Shown: positions 41,141-53,990 of the stretch, in pieces
Numbering within the stretch: the stretch's first letter is position 1
Layout of the letters: each line of letters begins with the position of its first letter
Source of the DNA: Oenanthe sinensis
Lineage: Eukaryota; Streptophyta; Magnoliopsida; Apiales; Apiaceae
Assembly: GCA_028671895.1 (NCBI GenBank)
Contig: JAPMAC010000221.1
Coordinates: 434,001 to 498,000 of the forward strand
Length of the DNA: 64,000 nt
Reading direction: 5' to 3'
Translations under genes and position numbers: made by a program
Notes under the pieces: model-generated
Databases searched by the model: none
What the model was told of the DNA's origin: nothing
Seen by the model: the letters and a program-made list of their open reading frames with translations, nothing else

Positions 41141-41939
41141 ATGAAGCCTAAAAGTGATGATAGAAGTATTTATAAGTTGTTTCCATGTACAAATGAGTCA
41201 AGAATGAAGCTAGAAGTTATTTTCAAGTTCGAACGAGTCAAGAATGAATTCTTAAATTGTTTTGAATGGTTTTCAAGTTCAAACGAGTGAAAAATGATTA
41301 TACTAGTCTTTATAAGTTGTTTCCATGTACAAATGAGTCAAGAATGAAGCTAGAAGTTGTTTTCAAGTTCGAACGAGTGAAGACTTGTATCAATGCTTTA
41401 CGAATTCGAACGACTCAATAATGAAACCTAAATTTGATATTAATGGTTTTTAAATTCAAACGAGTTAAGAATGATGCTACAAGTTTTTATAAGTTATTTT
41501 CATGTACAAACGAGCCAAGATGGAACTCTATGTTGTTTACAAATTCGAACGAGTCAAGAATGAAACCTAAAATCGATATGAATGGTTTTTAAATTCAAAC
41601 GAGAGAAAAATGATGCTACAAGTTTTTATAAGTTGTTTTCATGTACAAATGAGCCAAGAATGGAACTTTAAGTTGTTTACAAGTTCGAACATGTCAAGAA
41701 TGAAGCCTAAAATTGTTATGAATGGTTTTCAAGTTCAAACGAGTAAATAATGATGATACAAGTCTTTATAAGTTGTTTTCATGTACAAATGAGTTAAGAA
41801 TGAAGCTAGAAGTTATTTTCAAGTTCGAACGAGTCAAGAATGAAGCCTAAAATTGTTATGAATGGTTTTCAAGTTCAAACAAGTGAAGAATGATGATACA
41901 AGTCTTTATAAGTTGTTTCCATGTACAAATGGGTCAAGA
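41141..41939. repeat. Entry into the S2-rich block, with a 38-bp internal deletion
   Basis: At 41148-41160 the monomer reads CCTAAAAGTGATGATAG. The corresponding monomers at about 43700 and 48320 have a further 38 bp between CCTAAAA and GTGATGATAG, and the repeated AAAA at both ends of the lost piece fits a microhomology deletion. From the marker AAAGTGATGA (41151 and 43741) onward this stretch pairs with 43741-44400 at offset 2590. Confidence 0.78.
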
Positions 41940-44900
41940 ATGAAGGAAGAAGTTGTTTTAAAGTTCGAACGAGTCAAGAATAAAGCCTAAAATTGTTATG
42001 AATTTTTTTCAAGTTCAAACGAGTGAAAAATGATGATACAAGTATTTATAAGTTGTTTCCATGTACAAATGAGTCAAGAATGAAGGAAGAAGTTGTTTTA
42101 AAGTTCGAACGAGTCAAGAATGAAGCCTAAAATTGTTATGAATGGTTTTCAAGTTCAAACAAGTGAAGAATGATTATACAAGTCTTTATATGTTGTTTCC
42201 ATGTACAAATCAGTCAAGAATGAAGCTAGAAGTTGTTTTCAAGTTCGAACGAGTCAAGAATGAATCTTTAAATTGTTTTGAATGGTTTTCAAGTTCAAAC
42301 GAGTGAAAAATGATGATACAAGTCTTTATAAGTTGTTTCCATGTACAAATGAGTCAAGAATGAAGCTAGAAATTGTTTTCAAGTTCGAACGAGTTAAGAA
42401 TGAAGCCAAAATTTGTTTTGAATGGTTTTCAAGTTCAAACGAGTGAAAAATTATGATACAAGTCTTTATAAGTTGTTTCGATGTACAAATGAGTCAAGAA
42501 TCAAGCTATAAGTTGTTTTCAAGTTCGAACGAATCAAGAATGAAGCCTAAAATTGTTATGAATGGTTTTCAAGTTCAAACGAGTGAAGAATGATGATACA
42601 AGTCTTTACTAGTAGTTTACATGTACAAATGGGTCAAGAATGAAGGTAGAAGTTGTTTTCAAGTTCGAACGAGTCAAGAATGAAGCCTAAAATTGATTTG
42701 AATGGTTTCTAGTTCAAACGAGTGAAAAATGATGATACAAGTATTTATAAGTTCTTTTCGTGTGCAAATGAGGGAAGAATGAAGCTAGAAGTTGTTTTCA
42801 AGTTCAAACGAATCAAGAATGAAGCCTAAAATTGTTATGAATGGTTTTCCAGTTTAAACAAGTGAAGAATGATGATACAAGTCTTTATAAGTTGTTTCCA
42901 TGTACAAATGAGTCAAGAATGAAGCTAGAAGTTGTTTTCAAGTTCGAACGAGTCAAGAATGAATCCTTAAATTGTTTTGAATGGTTTTCAAGTTCAAACG
43001 AGTGAAAAATTATTATACAAGTCTTTATAAGTTGTTTCCATGTACAAATGAGTCAAGAATGAAGCTAGAAGTTGTTTTCAAGTTCGAACGAGTGAAGACT
43101 TGTATCAATGGTTTACGAATTCGAACGACTCAAGAATGAAACCTAAATTTGATATTAATGGTTTTTAAATTCAAACGAGTTAAGAATGATGCTACAAATT
43201 TTTATAAGTTATTTTCATGTACAAACGAGCCAAGATGGAACTCTAAGTTCTTTACAAATTCGAACGAGTCAAGAATGAAAACTAAAATTGATATGAATGG
43301 TTTTTAAATTCAAACGAGAGAAAAATGACGCTACAAGTTTTTATAAGTTGTTTTCATGTACAAATGAGCCAAGAATGGAACTTTAAGTTCATTACAAGTT
43401 CGAACAAGTCAAGAATGAAGCCTAAAATTGTTATGAATGGTTTTCAAGTTCAAACGAGTAAAGAATGATGATACAAGTCGTTATAAGTTGTTTTCATGTA
43501 CAAATGAGCTAAGAATGAAGCTAGAAGTTATTTTCAAGTTCGAACGAGTCAAGAATGAAGCCTAAAATTGTTATGAATGGTTTTCAAGTTCAAACGAGTG
43601 AAGAATGATGATACAAGTCTTTATGAGTTGTTTCCCTGTACAAATGAGTCAAGAATGAAGGTAGAAGTTGTTTTCAAGTTCGAACGAGTCAAGAATGAAG
43701 CCTAAAATTGATTTGAATGGTTTCTAGTTCAAACAAGTGAAAAGTGATGATAGAAGTATTTATAAGTTGTTTCCATGTACAAATGAGTCAAGAATGAAGC
43801 TAGAAGTTATTTTCAAGTTCGAACGAGTCAAGAATGAATTCTTAAATTGTTTTGAATGGTTTTCAAGTTCAAACGAGTGAAAAATGATTATACTAGTCTT
43901 TATAAGTTGTTTCCATGTACAAATGAGTCAAGAATGAAGCTAGAAGTTGTTTTCAAGTTCGAACGAGTAAAGACTTGTATCAATGCTTTACGAATTCGAA
44001 TGACTCAATAATGAAACCTAAATTTGATATTAATGGTTTTTAAATTCAAACGAGTTAAGAATGATGCTACAAGTTTTTATAAGTTATTTTCATGTACAAA
44101 CGAGCCAAGATGGAACTCTATGTTGTTTACAAATTCGAACGAGTCAAGAATGAAACCTAAAATCGTTATGAATGGTTTTTAAATTCAAACGAGAGAAAAA
44201 TGATGCTACAAGTTTTTATAAGTTGTTTTCATGTACAAATGAGCCAAGAATGGAACTTTAAGTTGTTTACAAGTTCGAACATGTCAAGAATGAAGCCTAA
44301 AATTGTTATGAATGGTTTTCAAGTTCAAACGAGTAAATAATGATGATACAAGTCTTTATAAGTTGTTTTCATGTGCAAATGAGTTAAGAATGAAGCTAGA
44401 AGTTATTTTCAAGTTCGAACGAGTCAAGAATGAATCTTTAAATTGTTTTGAATGGTTTTCAAGTTCAAACGAGTGAAAAATGATGATACAAGTCTTTATA
44501 AGTTGTTTCCATGTACAAATGAGTCAAGAATGAAGCTAGAAATTGTTTTCAAGTTCGAACGAGTCAAGAATGAAGCCAAAATTTGTTTTGAATGGTTTTC
44601 AAGTTCAAACGAGTGAAAAATTATGATACAAGTCTTTATAAGTTGTTTCGATGTACAAATGAGTCAAGAATCAAGCTATAAGTTGTTTTCAAGTTCGAAC
44701 GAGTCAAGAATGAAGCCTAAAATTGTTATGAATGGTTTTCAAGTTCAAACGAGTGAAGAATGATGATACAAGTCTTTATTAGTTGTTTCCATGTACAAAT
44801 GGGTCAAGAATGAAGGTAGAAGTTGTTTTCAAGTTCGAACGAGTCAAGAATGAAGCCTAAAATTGATTTGAATGGTTTCTAGTTCAAACGAGTGAAAAAT

Positions 44901-46561
44901 GATGATACAAGTATTTATAAGTTCTTTTCGTGTGCAAATGAGGGAAGAATGAAGCTAGAAGTTGTTTTCAAGTTCAAACGAATCAAGAATGAAGCCTAAA
45001 ATTGTTATGAATGGTTTTCCAGTTTAAACAAGTGAAGAATGATGATACAAGTCTTTATAAGTTGTTTCCATGTACAAATGAGTCAAGAATGAAGCTAGAA
45101 GTTGTTTTCAAGTTCGAACGAGTCAAGAATGAATCCTTAAATTGTTTTGAATGGTTTTCAAGTTCAAACGAGTGAAAAATTATTATACAAGTCTTTATAA
45201 GTTGTTTCCATGTACAAATGAGTCAAGAATGAAGCTAGAAGTTGTTTTCAAGTTCGAACGAGTGAAGACTTGTATCAATGGTTTACGAATTCGAACGACT
45301 CAAGAATGAAACCTAAATTTGATATTAATGGTTTTTAAATTCAAACGAGTTAAGAATGATGCTACAAATTTTTATAAGTTATTTTCATGTACAAACGAGC
45401 AAAGATGGAACTCTAAGTTCTTTACAAATTCGAACGAGTCAAGAATGAAACCTAAAATTGATATGAATGGTTTTTAAATTCAAACGAGAGAAAAATGATG
45501 CTACAAGTTTTTATAAGTTGTTTTCATGTACAAATGAGCCAAGAATTGAACTCTAAGTTCATTACAATATCGAACAAGTCAAGAATAAAGCCTAAAATTG
45601 TTATGAATGGTTTTCAAGTTCAAACGAGTAAAGAATGATGATACAAGTCGTTATAAGTTGTTTTCATGTACAAATGAGCTAAGAATGAAGCTAGAAGTTA
45701 TTTTCAAGTTCGAACGAGTCAAGAATGAAGCCTAAAATTGTTATGAATGGTTTTCAAGTTCAAACAAGTGAAGAATGATGATACAAGTCTTTATAAGTTT
45801 TTTCCATGTACAAATGAGTCAAGAATGAAGCTAAAAGTTGTTTTCAAGTTCGAACGAGTCAAGAATGAATCCTTAAATTGTTTTGAATGGTTTTCAAGTT
45901 CAAACGAGTGAAAAATGATTATACAAGTCTTTATAAGTTGTTTCCATGTACAAATGAGTCAAGAATGAAGCTAGAAGATGTTTTCAAGTTCGAACGAGTG
46001 AAGACTTGTATCAATGGTTTACGAATTCGAACGACTCAAGAATGAAACCTAAATTTGATATTAATGGTTTTTAAATTCAAACGAGTTAAGAATGATGCTA
46101 CAAATTTTGATAAGTTATTTTCATGTACAAACGAGCCAATATGGAACTCAAAGTTGTTTACGAATTCGAACGAGTCAAGAATGAAACCTAAAATTGATAT
46201 GAATGGTTTTTAAATTCAAACGAGAGAAAAATGATGCTACCAGTTTTTATAAGTTATTTTGCATGTACAAATGAGCCAAGAATGGAACTTTAAGTTGTTT
46301 ACAAGTTCGAACAAGTCAAGAATGAAGCCTAAAATTGTTATGAATGGTTTTGAAGTTCAAACGAGTGAAGAATGATGATACAAGTCTTTATAAGTTGTTT
46401 CCACGTACAAATGAGTCAAGAATGAAGCTAGAAGTTATTTTCGAGTTCGAACGAGTCAAGAATTAAGCCTAAAATTGTTTTGAATGGTTTTCAAGTTCAA
46501 ACGAGTGCAAAATGATGATACAAGTCTTTATAAGTTGTTTCCGTGTACAAATGAGTCAAGA
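41940..46561. repeat. 33-monomer HOR, unit 1 (4622 bp)
   Basis: This unit pairs with 46562-51603. Matching points include CTTTATGAGT at 43619 and 48241, and AAAGACTTGT at 43969 and 48591 (both offset 4622). After the marker at about 44420 the offset becomes 5042, for example GCATGTACAA at 46261 and 51303. The step of 420 bp is exactly three monomers, which are absent here. Confidence 0.85.
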
Positions 46562-49500
46562 ATGAAGGAAGAAGTTGTTTTCAAGTTCGAACGAGTCAAG
46601 AATAAAGCCTAAAATTGTTATGAATTTTTTTCAAGTTCAAACGAGTGAAAAATGATGATACAAGTATTTATAAGTTGTTTCCATGTACAAATGAGTCAAG
46701 AATGAAGGAAGAAGTTGTTTTAAAGTTCGAACGAGTCAAGAATGAAGCCTAAAATTGTTATGAATGGTTTTCAAGTTCAAACAAGTGAAGAATGATTATA
46801 CAAGTCTTTATATGTTGTTTCCATGTACAAATGAGTCAAGAATGAAGCTAGAAGTTGTTTTCAAGTTCGAACGAGTCAAGAATGAATCTTTAAATTGTTT
46901 TGAATGGTTTTCAAGTTCAAACGAGTGAAAAATGATGATACAAGTCTTTATAAGTTGTTTCCATGTACAAATGAGTCAAGAATGAAGCTAGAAATTGTTT
47001 TCAAGTTCGAACGAGTTAAGAATGAAGCCAAAATTTGTTTTGAATGGTTTTCAAGTTCAAACGAGTGAAAAATTATGATACAAGTCTTTATAAGTTGTTT
47101 CGATGTACAAATGAGTCAAGAATCAAGCTATAAGTTGTTTTCAAGTTCGAACGAATCAAGAATGAAGCCTAAAATTGTTATGAATGGTTTTCAAGTTCAA
47201 ACGAGTGAAGAATGATGATACAAGTCTTTACTAGTAGTTTACATGTACAAATGGGTCAAGAATGAAGGTAGAAGTTGTTTTCAAGTTCGAACGAGTCAAG
47301 AATGAAGCCTAAAATTGATTTGAATGGTTTCTAGTTCAAACGAGTGAAAAATGATGATACAAGTATTTATAAGTTCTTTTCGTGTGCAAATGAGGGAAGA
47401 ATGAAGCTAGAAGTTGTTTTCAAGTTCAAACGAATCAAGAATGAAGCCTAAAATTGTTATGAATGGTTTTCCAGTTTAAACAAGTGAAGAATGATGATAC
47501 AAGTCTTTATAAGTTGTTTCCATGTACAAATGAGTCAAGAATGAAGCTAGAAGTTGTTTTCAAGTTCGAACGAGTCAAGAATGAATCCTTAAATTGTTTT
47601 GAATGGTTTTCAAGTTCAAACGAGTGAAAAATTATTATACAAGTCTTTATAAGTTGTTTCCATGTACAAATGAGTCAAGAATGAAGCTAGAAGTTGTTTT
47701 CAAGTTCGAACGAGTGAAGACTTGTATCAATGGTTTACGAATTCGAACGACTCAAGAATGAAACCTAAATTTGATATTAATGGTTTTTAAATTCAAACGA
47801 GTTAAGAATGATGCTACAAATTTTTATAAGTTATTTTCATGTACAAACGAGCCAAGACGGAACTCTAAGTTCTTTACAAATTCGAACGAGTCAAGAATGA
47901 AAACTAAAATTGATATGAATGGTTTTTAAATTCAAACGAGAGAAAAATGACGCTACAAGTTTTTATAAGTTGTTTTCATGTACAAATGAGCCAAGAATGG
48001 AACTTTAAGTTCATTACAAGTTCGAACAAGTCAAGAATGAAGCCTAAAATTGTTATGAATGGTTTTCAAGTTCAAACGAGTAAAGAATGATGATACAAGT
48101 CGTTATAAGTTGTTTTCATGTACAAATGAGCTAAGAATGAAGCTAGAAGTTATTTTCAAGTTCGAACGAGTCAAGAATGAAGCCTAAAATTGTTATGAAT
48201 GGTTTTCAAGTTCAAACGAGTGAAGAATGATGATACAAGTCTTTATGAGTTGTTTCCATGTACAAATGAGTCAAGAATGAAGGTAGAAGTTGTTTTCAAG
48301 TTCGAACGAGTCAAGAATGAAGCCTAAAATTGATTTGAATGGTTTCTAGTTCAAACAAGTGAAAAGTGATGATAGAAGTATTTATAAGTTGTTTCCATGT
48401 ACAAATGAGTCAAGAATGAAGCTAGAAGTTATTTTCAAGTTCGAACGAGTCAAGAATGAATTCTTAAATTGTTTTGAATGGTTTTCAAGTTCAAACGAGT
48501 GAAAAATGATTATACTAGTCTTTATAAGTTGTTTCCATGTACAAATGAGTCAAGAATGAAGCTAGAAGTTGTTTTCAAGTTCGAACGAGTAAAGACTTGT
48601 ATCAATGCTTTACGAATTCGAATGACTCAATAATGAAACCTAAATTTGATATTAATGGTTTTTAAATTCAAACGAGTTAAGAATGATGCTACAAGTTTTT
48701 ATAAGTTATTTTCATGTACAAACGAGCCAAGATGGAACTCTATGTTGTTTACAAATTCGAACGAGTCAAGAATGAAACCTAAAATCGTTATGAATGGTTT
48801 TTAAATTCAAACGAGAGAAAAATGATGCTACAAGTTTTTATAAGTTGTTTTCATGTACAAATGAGCCAAGAATGGAACTTTAAGTTGTTTACAAGTTCGA
48901 ACATGTCAAGAATGAAGCCTAAAATTGTTATGAATGGTTTTCAAGTTCAAACGAGTAAATAATGATGATACAAGTCTTTATAAGTTGTTTTCATGTGCAA
49001 ATGAGTTAAGAATGAAGCTAGAAGTTATTTTCAAGTTCGAACGAGTCAAGAATGAAGCCTAAAATTGTTATGAATGGTTTTCAAGTTCAAACAAGTGAAG
49101 AATGATGATACAAGTCTTTATAAGTTGTTTCCATGTACAAATGGGTCAAGAATGAAGGAAGAAGTTGTTTTAAAGTTCGAACGAGTCAAGAATAAAGCCT
49201 AAAATTGTTATGAATGGTTTTCAAGTTCAAACGAGTGAAAAATGATGATACAAGTATTTATAAGTTGTTTCCATGTACAAATGAGTCAAGAATGAAGGAA
49301 GAAGTTGTTTTAAAGTTCGAACGAGTCAAGAATGAAGCCTAAAATTGTTATGAATGGTTTTCAAGTTCAAACAAGTGAATAATGATTATACAAGTCTTTA
49401 TATGTTGTTTCCATGTACAAATGAGTCAAGAATGAAGCTAGAAGTTGTTTTCAAGTTCGAACGAGTCAATAATGAATCTTTAAATTGTTTTGAATGGTTT

Positions 49501-51603
49501 TCAAGTTCAAACGAGTGAAAAATGATGATACAAGTCTTTATAAGTTGTTTCCATGTACAAATGAGTCAAGAATGAAGCTAGAAATTGTTTTCAAGTTCGA
49601 ACGAGTCAAGAATGAAGCCAAAATTTGTTTTGAATGGTTTTCAAGTTCAAACGAGTGAAAAATTATGATACAAGTCTTTATAAGTTGTTTCGATGTACAA
49701 ATGAGTCAAGAATCAAGCTATAAGTTGTTTTCAAGTTCGAACGAGTCAAGAATGAAGCCTAAAATTGTTATGAATGGTTTTCAAGTTCAAACGAGTGAAG
49801 AATGATGATACAAGTCTTTATTAGTTGTTTCCATGTACAAATGGGTCAAGAATGAAGGTAGAAGTTGTTTTCAAGTTCGAACGAGTCAAGAATGAAGCCT
49901 AAAATTGATTTGAATGGTTTCTAGTTCAAACGAGTGAAAAATGATGATACAAGTATTTATAAGTTCTTTTCGTGTGCAAATGAGGGAAGAATGAAGCTAG
50001 AAGTTGTTTTCAAGTTCAAACGAATCAAGAATGAAGCCTAAAATTGTTATGAATGGTTTTCCAGTTTAAACAAGTGAAGAATGATGATACAAGTCTTTAT
50101 AAGTTGTTTCCATGTACAAATGAGTCAAGAATGAAGCTAGAAGTTGTTTTCAAGTTCGAACGAGTCAAGAATGAATCCTTAAATTGTTTTGAATGGTTTT
50201 CAAGTTCAAACGAGTGAAAAATTATTATACAAGTCTTTATAAGTTGTTTCCATGTACAAATGAGTCAAGAATGAAGCTAGAAGTTGTTTTCAAGTTCGAA
50301 CGAGTGAAGACTTGTATCAATGGTTTACGAATTCGAACGACTCAAGAATGAAACCTAAATTTGATATTAATGGTTTTTAAATTCAAACGAGTTAAGAATG
50401 ATGCTACAAATTTTTATAAGTTATTTTCATGTACAAACGAGCAAAGATGGAACTCTAAGTTCTTTACAAATTCGAACGAGTCAAGAATGAAACCTAAAAT
50501 TGATATGAATGGTTTTTAAATTCAAACGAGAGAAAAATGATGCTACAAGTTTTTATAAGTTGTTTTCATGTACAAATGAGCCAAGAATTGAACTCTAAGT
50601 TCATTACAATATCGAACAAGTCAAGAATAAAGCCTAAAATTGTTATGAATGGTTTTCAAGTTCAAACGAGTAAAGAATGATGATACAAGTCGTTATAAGT
50701 TGTTTTCATGTACAAATGAGCTAAGAATGAAGCTAGAAGTTATTTTCAAGTTCGAACGAGTCAAGAATGAAGCCTAAAATTGTTATGAATGGTTTTCAAG
50801 TTCAAACAAGTGAAGAATGATGATACAAGTCTTTATAAGTTTTTTCCATGTACAAATGAGTCAAGAATGAAGCTAAAAGTTGTTTTCAAGTTCGAACGAG
50901 TCAAGAATGAATCCTTAAATTGTTTTGAATGGTTTTCAAGTTCAAACGAGTGAAAAATGATTATACAAGTCTTTATAAGTTGTTTCCATGTACAAATGAG
51001 TCAAGAATGAAGCTAGAAGATGTTTTCAAGTTCGAACGAGTGAAGACTTGTATCAATGGTTTACGAATTCGAACGACTCAAGAATGAAACCTAAATTTGA
51101 TATTAATGGTTTTTAAATTCAAACGAGTTAAGAATGAGGCTACAAATTTTTATAAGTTATTTTCATGTACAAACGAGCCAATATGGAACTCAAAGTTGTT
51201 TACGAATTCGAACGAGTCAAGAATGAAACCTAAAATTGATATGAATGGTTTTTAAATTCAAACGAGAGAAAAATGATGCTACAAGTTTTTATAAGTTATT
51301 TTGCATGTACAAATGAGCCAAGAATGGAACTTTAAGTTGTTTACAAGTTCGAACAAGTCAAGAATGAAGCCTAAAATTGTTATGAATGGTTTTGAAGTTC
51401 AAACGAGTGAAGAATGATGATACAAGTCTTTATAAGTTGTTTCCACGTACAAATGAGTCAAGAATGAAGCTAGAAGTTATTTTCGAGTTCGAACGAGTCA
51501 AGAATTAAGCCTAAAATTGTTTTGAATGGTTTTCAAGTTCAAACGAGTGCAAAATGATGATACAAGTCTTTATAAGTTGTTTCCGTGTACAAATGAGTCA
51601 AGA
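46562..51603. repeat. 36-monomer HOR, unit 2 (~5042 bp)
   Basis: This is the second unit of the long HOR. It begins near AATGAAGGAAGAAG with the GAATTTTTTTCAAG variant (46620), which is shared with about 41998. It contains three additional monomers at about 49050-49470, including the AAGGAAGAAG pair also found at 41940-42100. The rest is collinear with unit 1 with very few differences. Confidence 0.85.
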
Positions 51604-53990
51604 ATGAAGCTAGAAGTTGTTTTCAAGTTCGAACGAGTCAAGAATGAATCCTTAAATTGTTTTGAATGGTTTTCAAGTTCGAACGAGTGAAAAATGATTA
51701 TACAAGTATTTATAAGTTGTTTCCATGTATAAATGAGTCAAGAATGAACCTAGAAGTTGTTTTAAAGTTCGAACGAGTGAAGACTTGTATCAATGGTTTA
51801 CGAATTCGAACGACTCAAGAATGAAACCTAAATTTGATATTAATGGTTTTTAAATTCAAACGAGTTAAGAATGATGCTACAAATTTTTATAAGTTATTTT
51901 CATGTACAAATGAGCCAATATGGAACTCAAAGTTGTTTACGAATTCGAACGAGTCAAGAATGAAACCTAAAATTGATATGAATGGTTTTTAAATTCAAAC
52001 GAGAGAAAAATGATGCTACAAGTTTTTATAAGTTATTTTCATGTACAAATGAGCCAAGAATGGATCTTTAAGTTGTTTACAAGTTCGAACAAGTCAAGAA
52101 TGAAGCCTAAAATTGTTATGAATGGTTTTCAAGTTCAAACGAGTGAAGATTGATGATACAAGGCTTTATAAGTTGTTTCCATGTACAAATGTGTCAAGAA
52201 TGAAGTTAGATGTTGTTTTCAAGTTCGAACAAGTCAAGAATGAAGCCTAAAATTGTTATGAATGGTTTTCAAGTTCAAACGAGTGAAGAATGATGATACA
52301 AGTCTTTATAAATTGTTTCCACTTACAAATGAGTCAAGAATGAAGCTAGAAGTTATTTTCGAGTTCGAACGAGTCAAGAATTAATTCTAAAATTGTTTTG
52401 AATGGTTTTCAAGTTCGAACGAGTGAAAAATGATTATACAAGTATTTATAAGTTGTTTCCATGTACAAATGAGTCAAGAATGAACTTAGAAGTTGTTTTA
52501 AAGTTCGAACGAGTGAAGACTTGTATCAATGGTTTACGAATTCGAACGACTCAAGAATGAAACCTAAATTTGATATTAATGGTTTTTAAATTCAAACGAG
52601 TTAAGAATGATGCTACAAATTTTTATAAGTTATTTTCATGTACAAATGAGCCAATAATGGAACTTTAAGTTGTTTACAAGTTGGAACAAGTCAAGAATGA
52701 AGCCTAAAATTGTTATGAATGGTTTTCAAGTTCAAACGAGTAAAGAATGATGATACAAATCTTTATAAGTTGTTTTCATGTACAAATGAGTTAAGAATGA
52801 AGCTAGAAGTTATTTTCAAGTTCGAACAAGTCAAGAATGAAGCCTAAAATTTTTATGAATGGTTTTCAAGTTCAAACAAGTGAAGAATGATGATACAAGT
52901 GTTTATAAGTTGTTTTCATGTACAAATGAGTTAAGAATGAAGCTAGAAGTTATTTTCAAGTTCGAACAAGTCAAGAATGAAGCCTAAAATTGTTATGAAT
53001 GGTTTTCAAGTTCAAACAAGTGAAGAATGATGATACAAGTCTTTATAAGTTGTTTTCATGTACAAATGAGTTAAGAATGAAGCTAGAAGTTATTTTCAAG
53101 TTCGAACGAGTCAAAAATGAAGCCTAAAATTGTTATGAATGGTTTTCAAGTTCAAACAAGTGAAGAATGATGATACAAGTCTTTATAAGTTGTTTTCATG
53201 TACAAATGAGTTAAGAATGAAGCTAAAAGTTATTTTCAAGTTCGAACAAGTCAAAAATGAAGCCTAAAATTCTTATGAATGGTTTTCAAGTTCAAACAAG
53301 TGAAGAATGATGATACAAGTCTTTATAAGTTGTTTCCATGTACAAATGAGTCAAGAATGAAGCTAGAAGTTGTTTTCAAGTTCGAACGAGTCAAGAATGA
53401 ATCCTTAAATTTTTTTGAATGGTTTTCAAGTTCAAACAAGTGAAGAATGATGATACAAGTCTTTATAAGTTGTTTCTATGTACAAATGAGTCAAGAATGA
53501 AGCTAGAAGTTGTTTTCAAGTTCGAACGAGTCAAGAATGAATCCTTAAATTGTTTTGAATGGTTTTCAAGTTCAAACGAGTGAAAAATGATTATACAAGT
53601 CTTTATAAGTTATTTCCATGTACAAATGAGTCAAGAATGAAGCTAGAAGTTGTTTTCAAGTTCAAACGAGTGAAGACTTGTATCAATGGTTTACGAATTC
53701 GAACGACTTAAGAATGAAACCTAAATTTGATATTAATGGTTTTTAAATTCAAACGAGTTAAGAATGATGCTACAAATTTTTATAAGTTATTTTCAAGTAC
53801 AAATGAGCCAAGATGGAACTCAAAGTTGTTTAGAAATTCGAACGAGTCAAGAATGAAACCTAAAATTGATATGAATGGTTTTTAAATTCAAACGAGAGAA
53901 AAATGAAGCTACAAGTTTTTATAAGTTATTTTCATGTACAAATAAGCCCAAGAATGGAACTTTAAGTTGTTTACAAGTTCGAACAAGTCA
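51604..53990. repeat. Satellite segment with local monomer amplification
   Basis: This segment holds three further S2 runs (51779, 52515, 53672). At about 52790-53330 it has four consecutive near-identical monomers of the TTTTCATG/GAGTTAAGAATGAAG type with AACAAGTGAAG. That run is a simple monomer-by-monomer expansion with no longer HOR. The monomers around 51650-51770 and 52400-52500 use TTCGAACGAG at the sub-repeat 2 head, where TTCAAACGAG is usual. Confidence 0.75.

Larger units (their letters stand above)
41379..53970. repeat. Block rich in S2 monomers (12 runs)
   Basis: S2 runs begin with the same truncated GA(A)GACTTGT joint at 41379, 43094, 43969 (AAAGACTTGT variant), 45264, 46000, 47716, 48591, 50306, 51042, 51779, 52515 and 53672. 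Each run lasts about 160-310 bp and returns to canonical monomers at a TTCGAACAAG or TTCGAACATG head. S2 units here read GTTAAGAATGATGCTAC or GAGAAAAATGATGCTAC, followed by TTTTTATAAGTT and TGTACAAACGAGCCAAGA. The invariant joint implies one founding fusion spread by HOR amplification. Confidence 0.82.
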
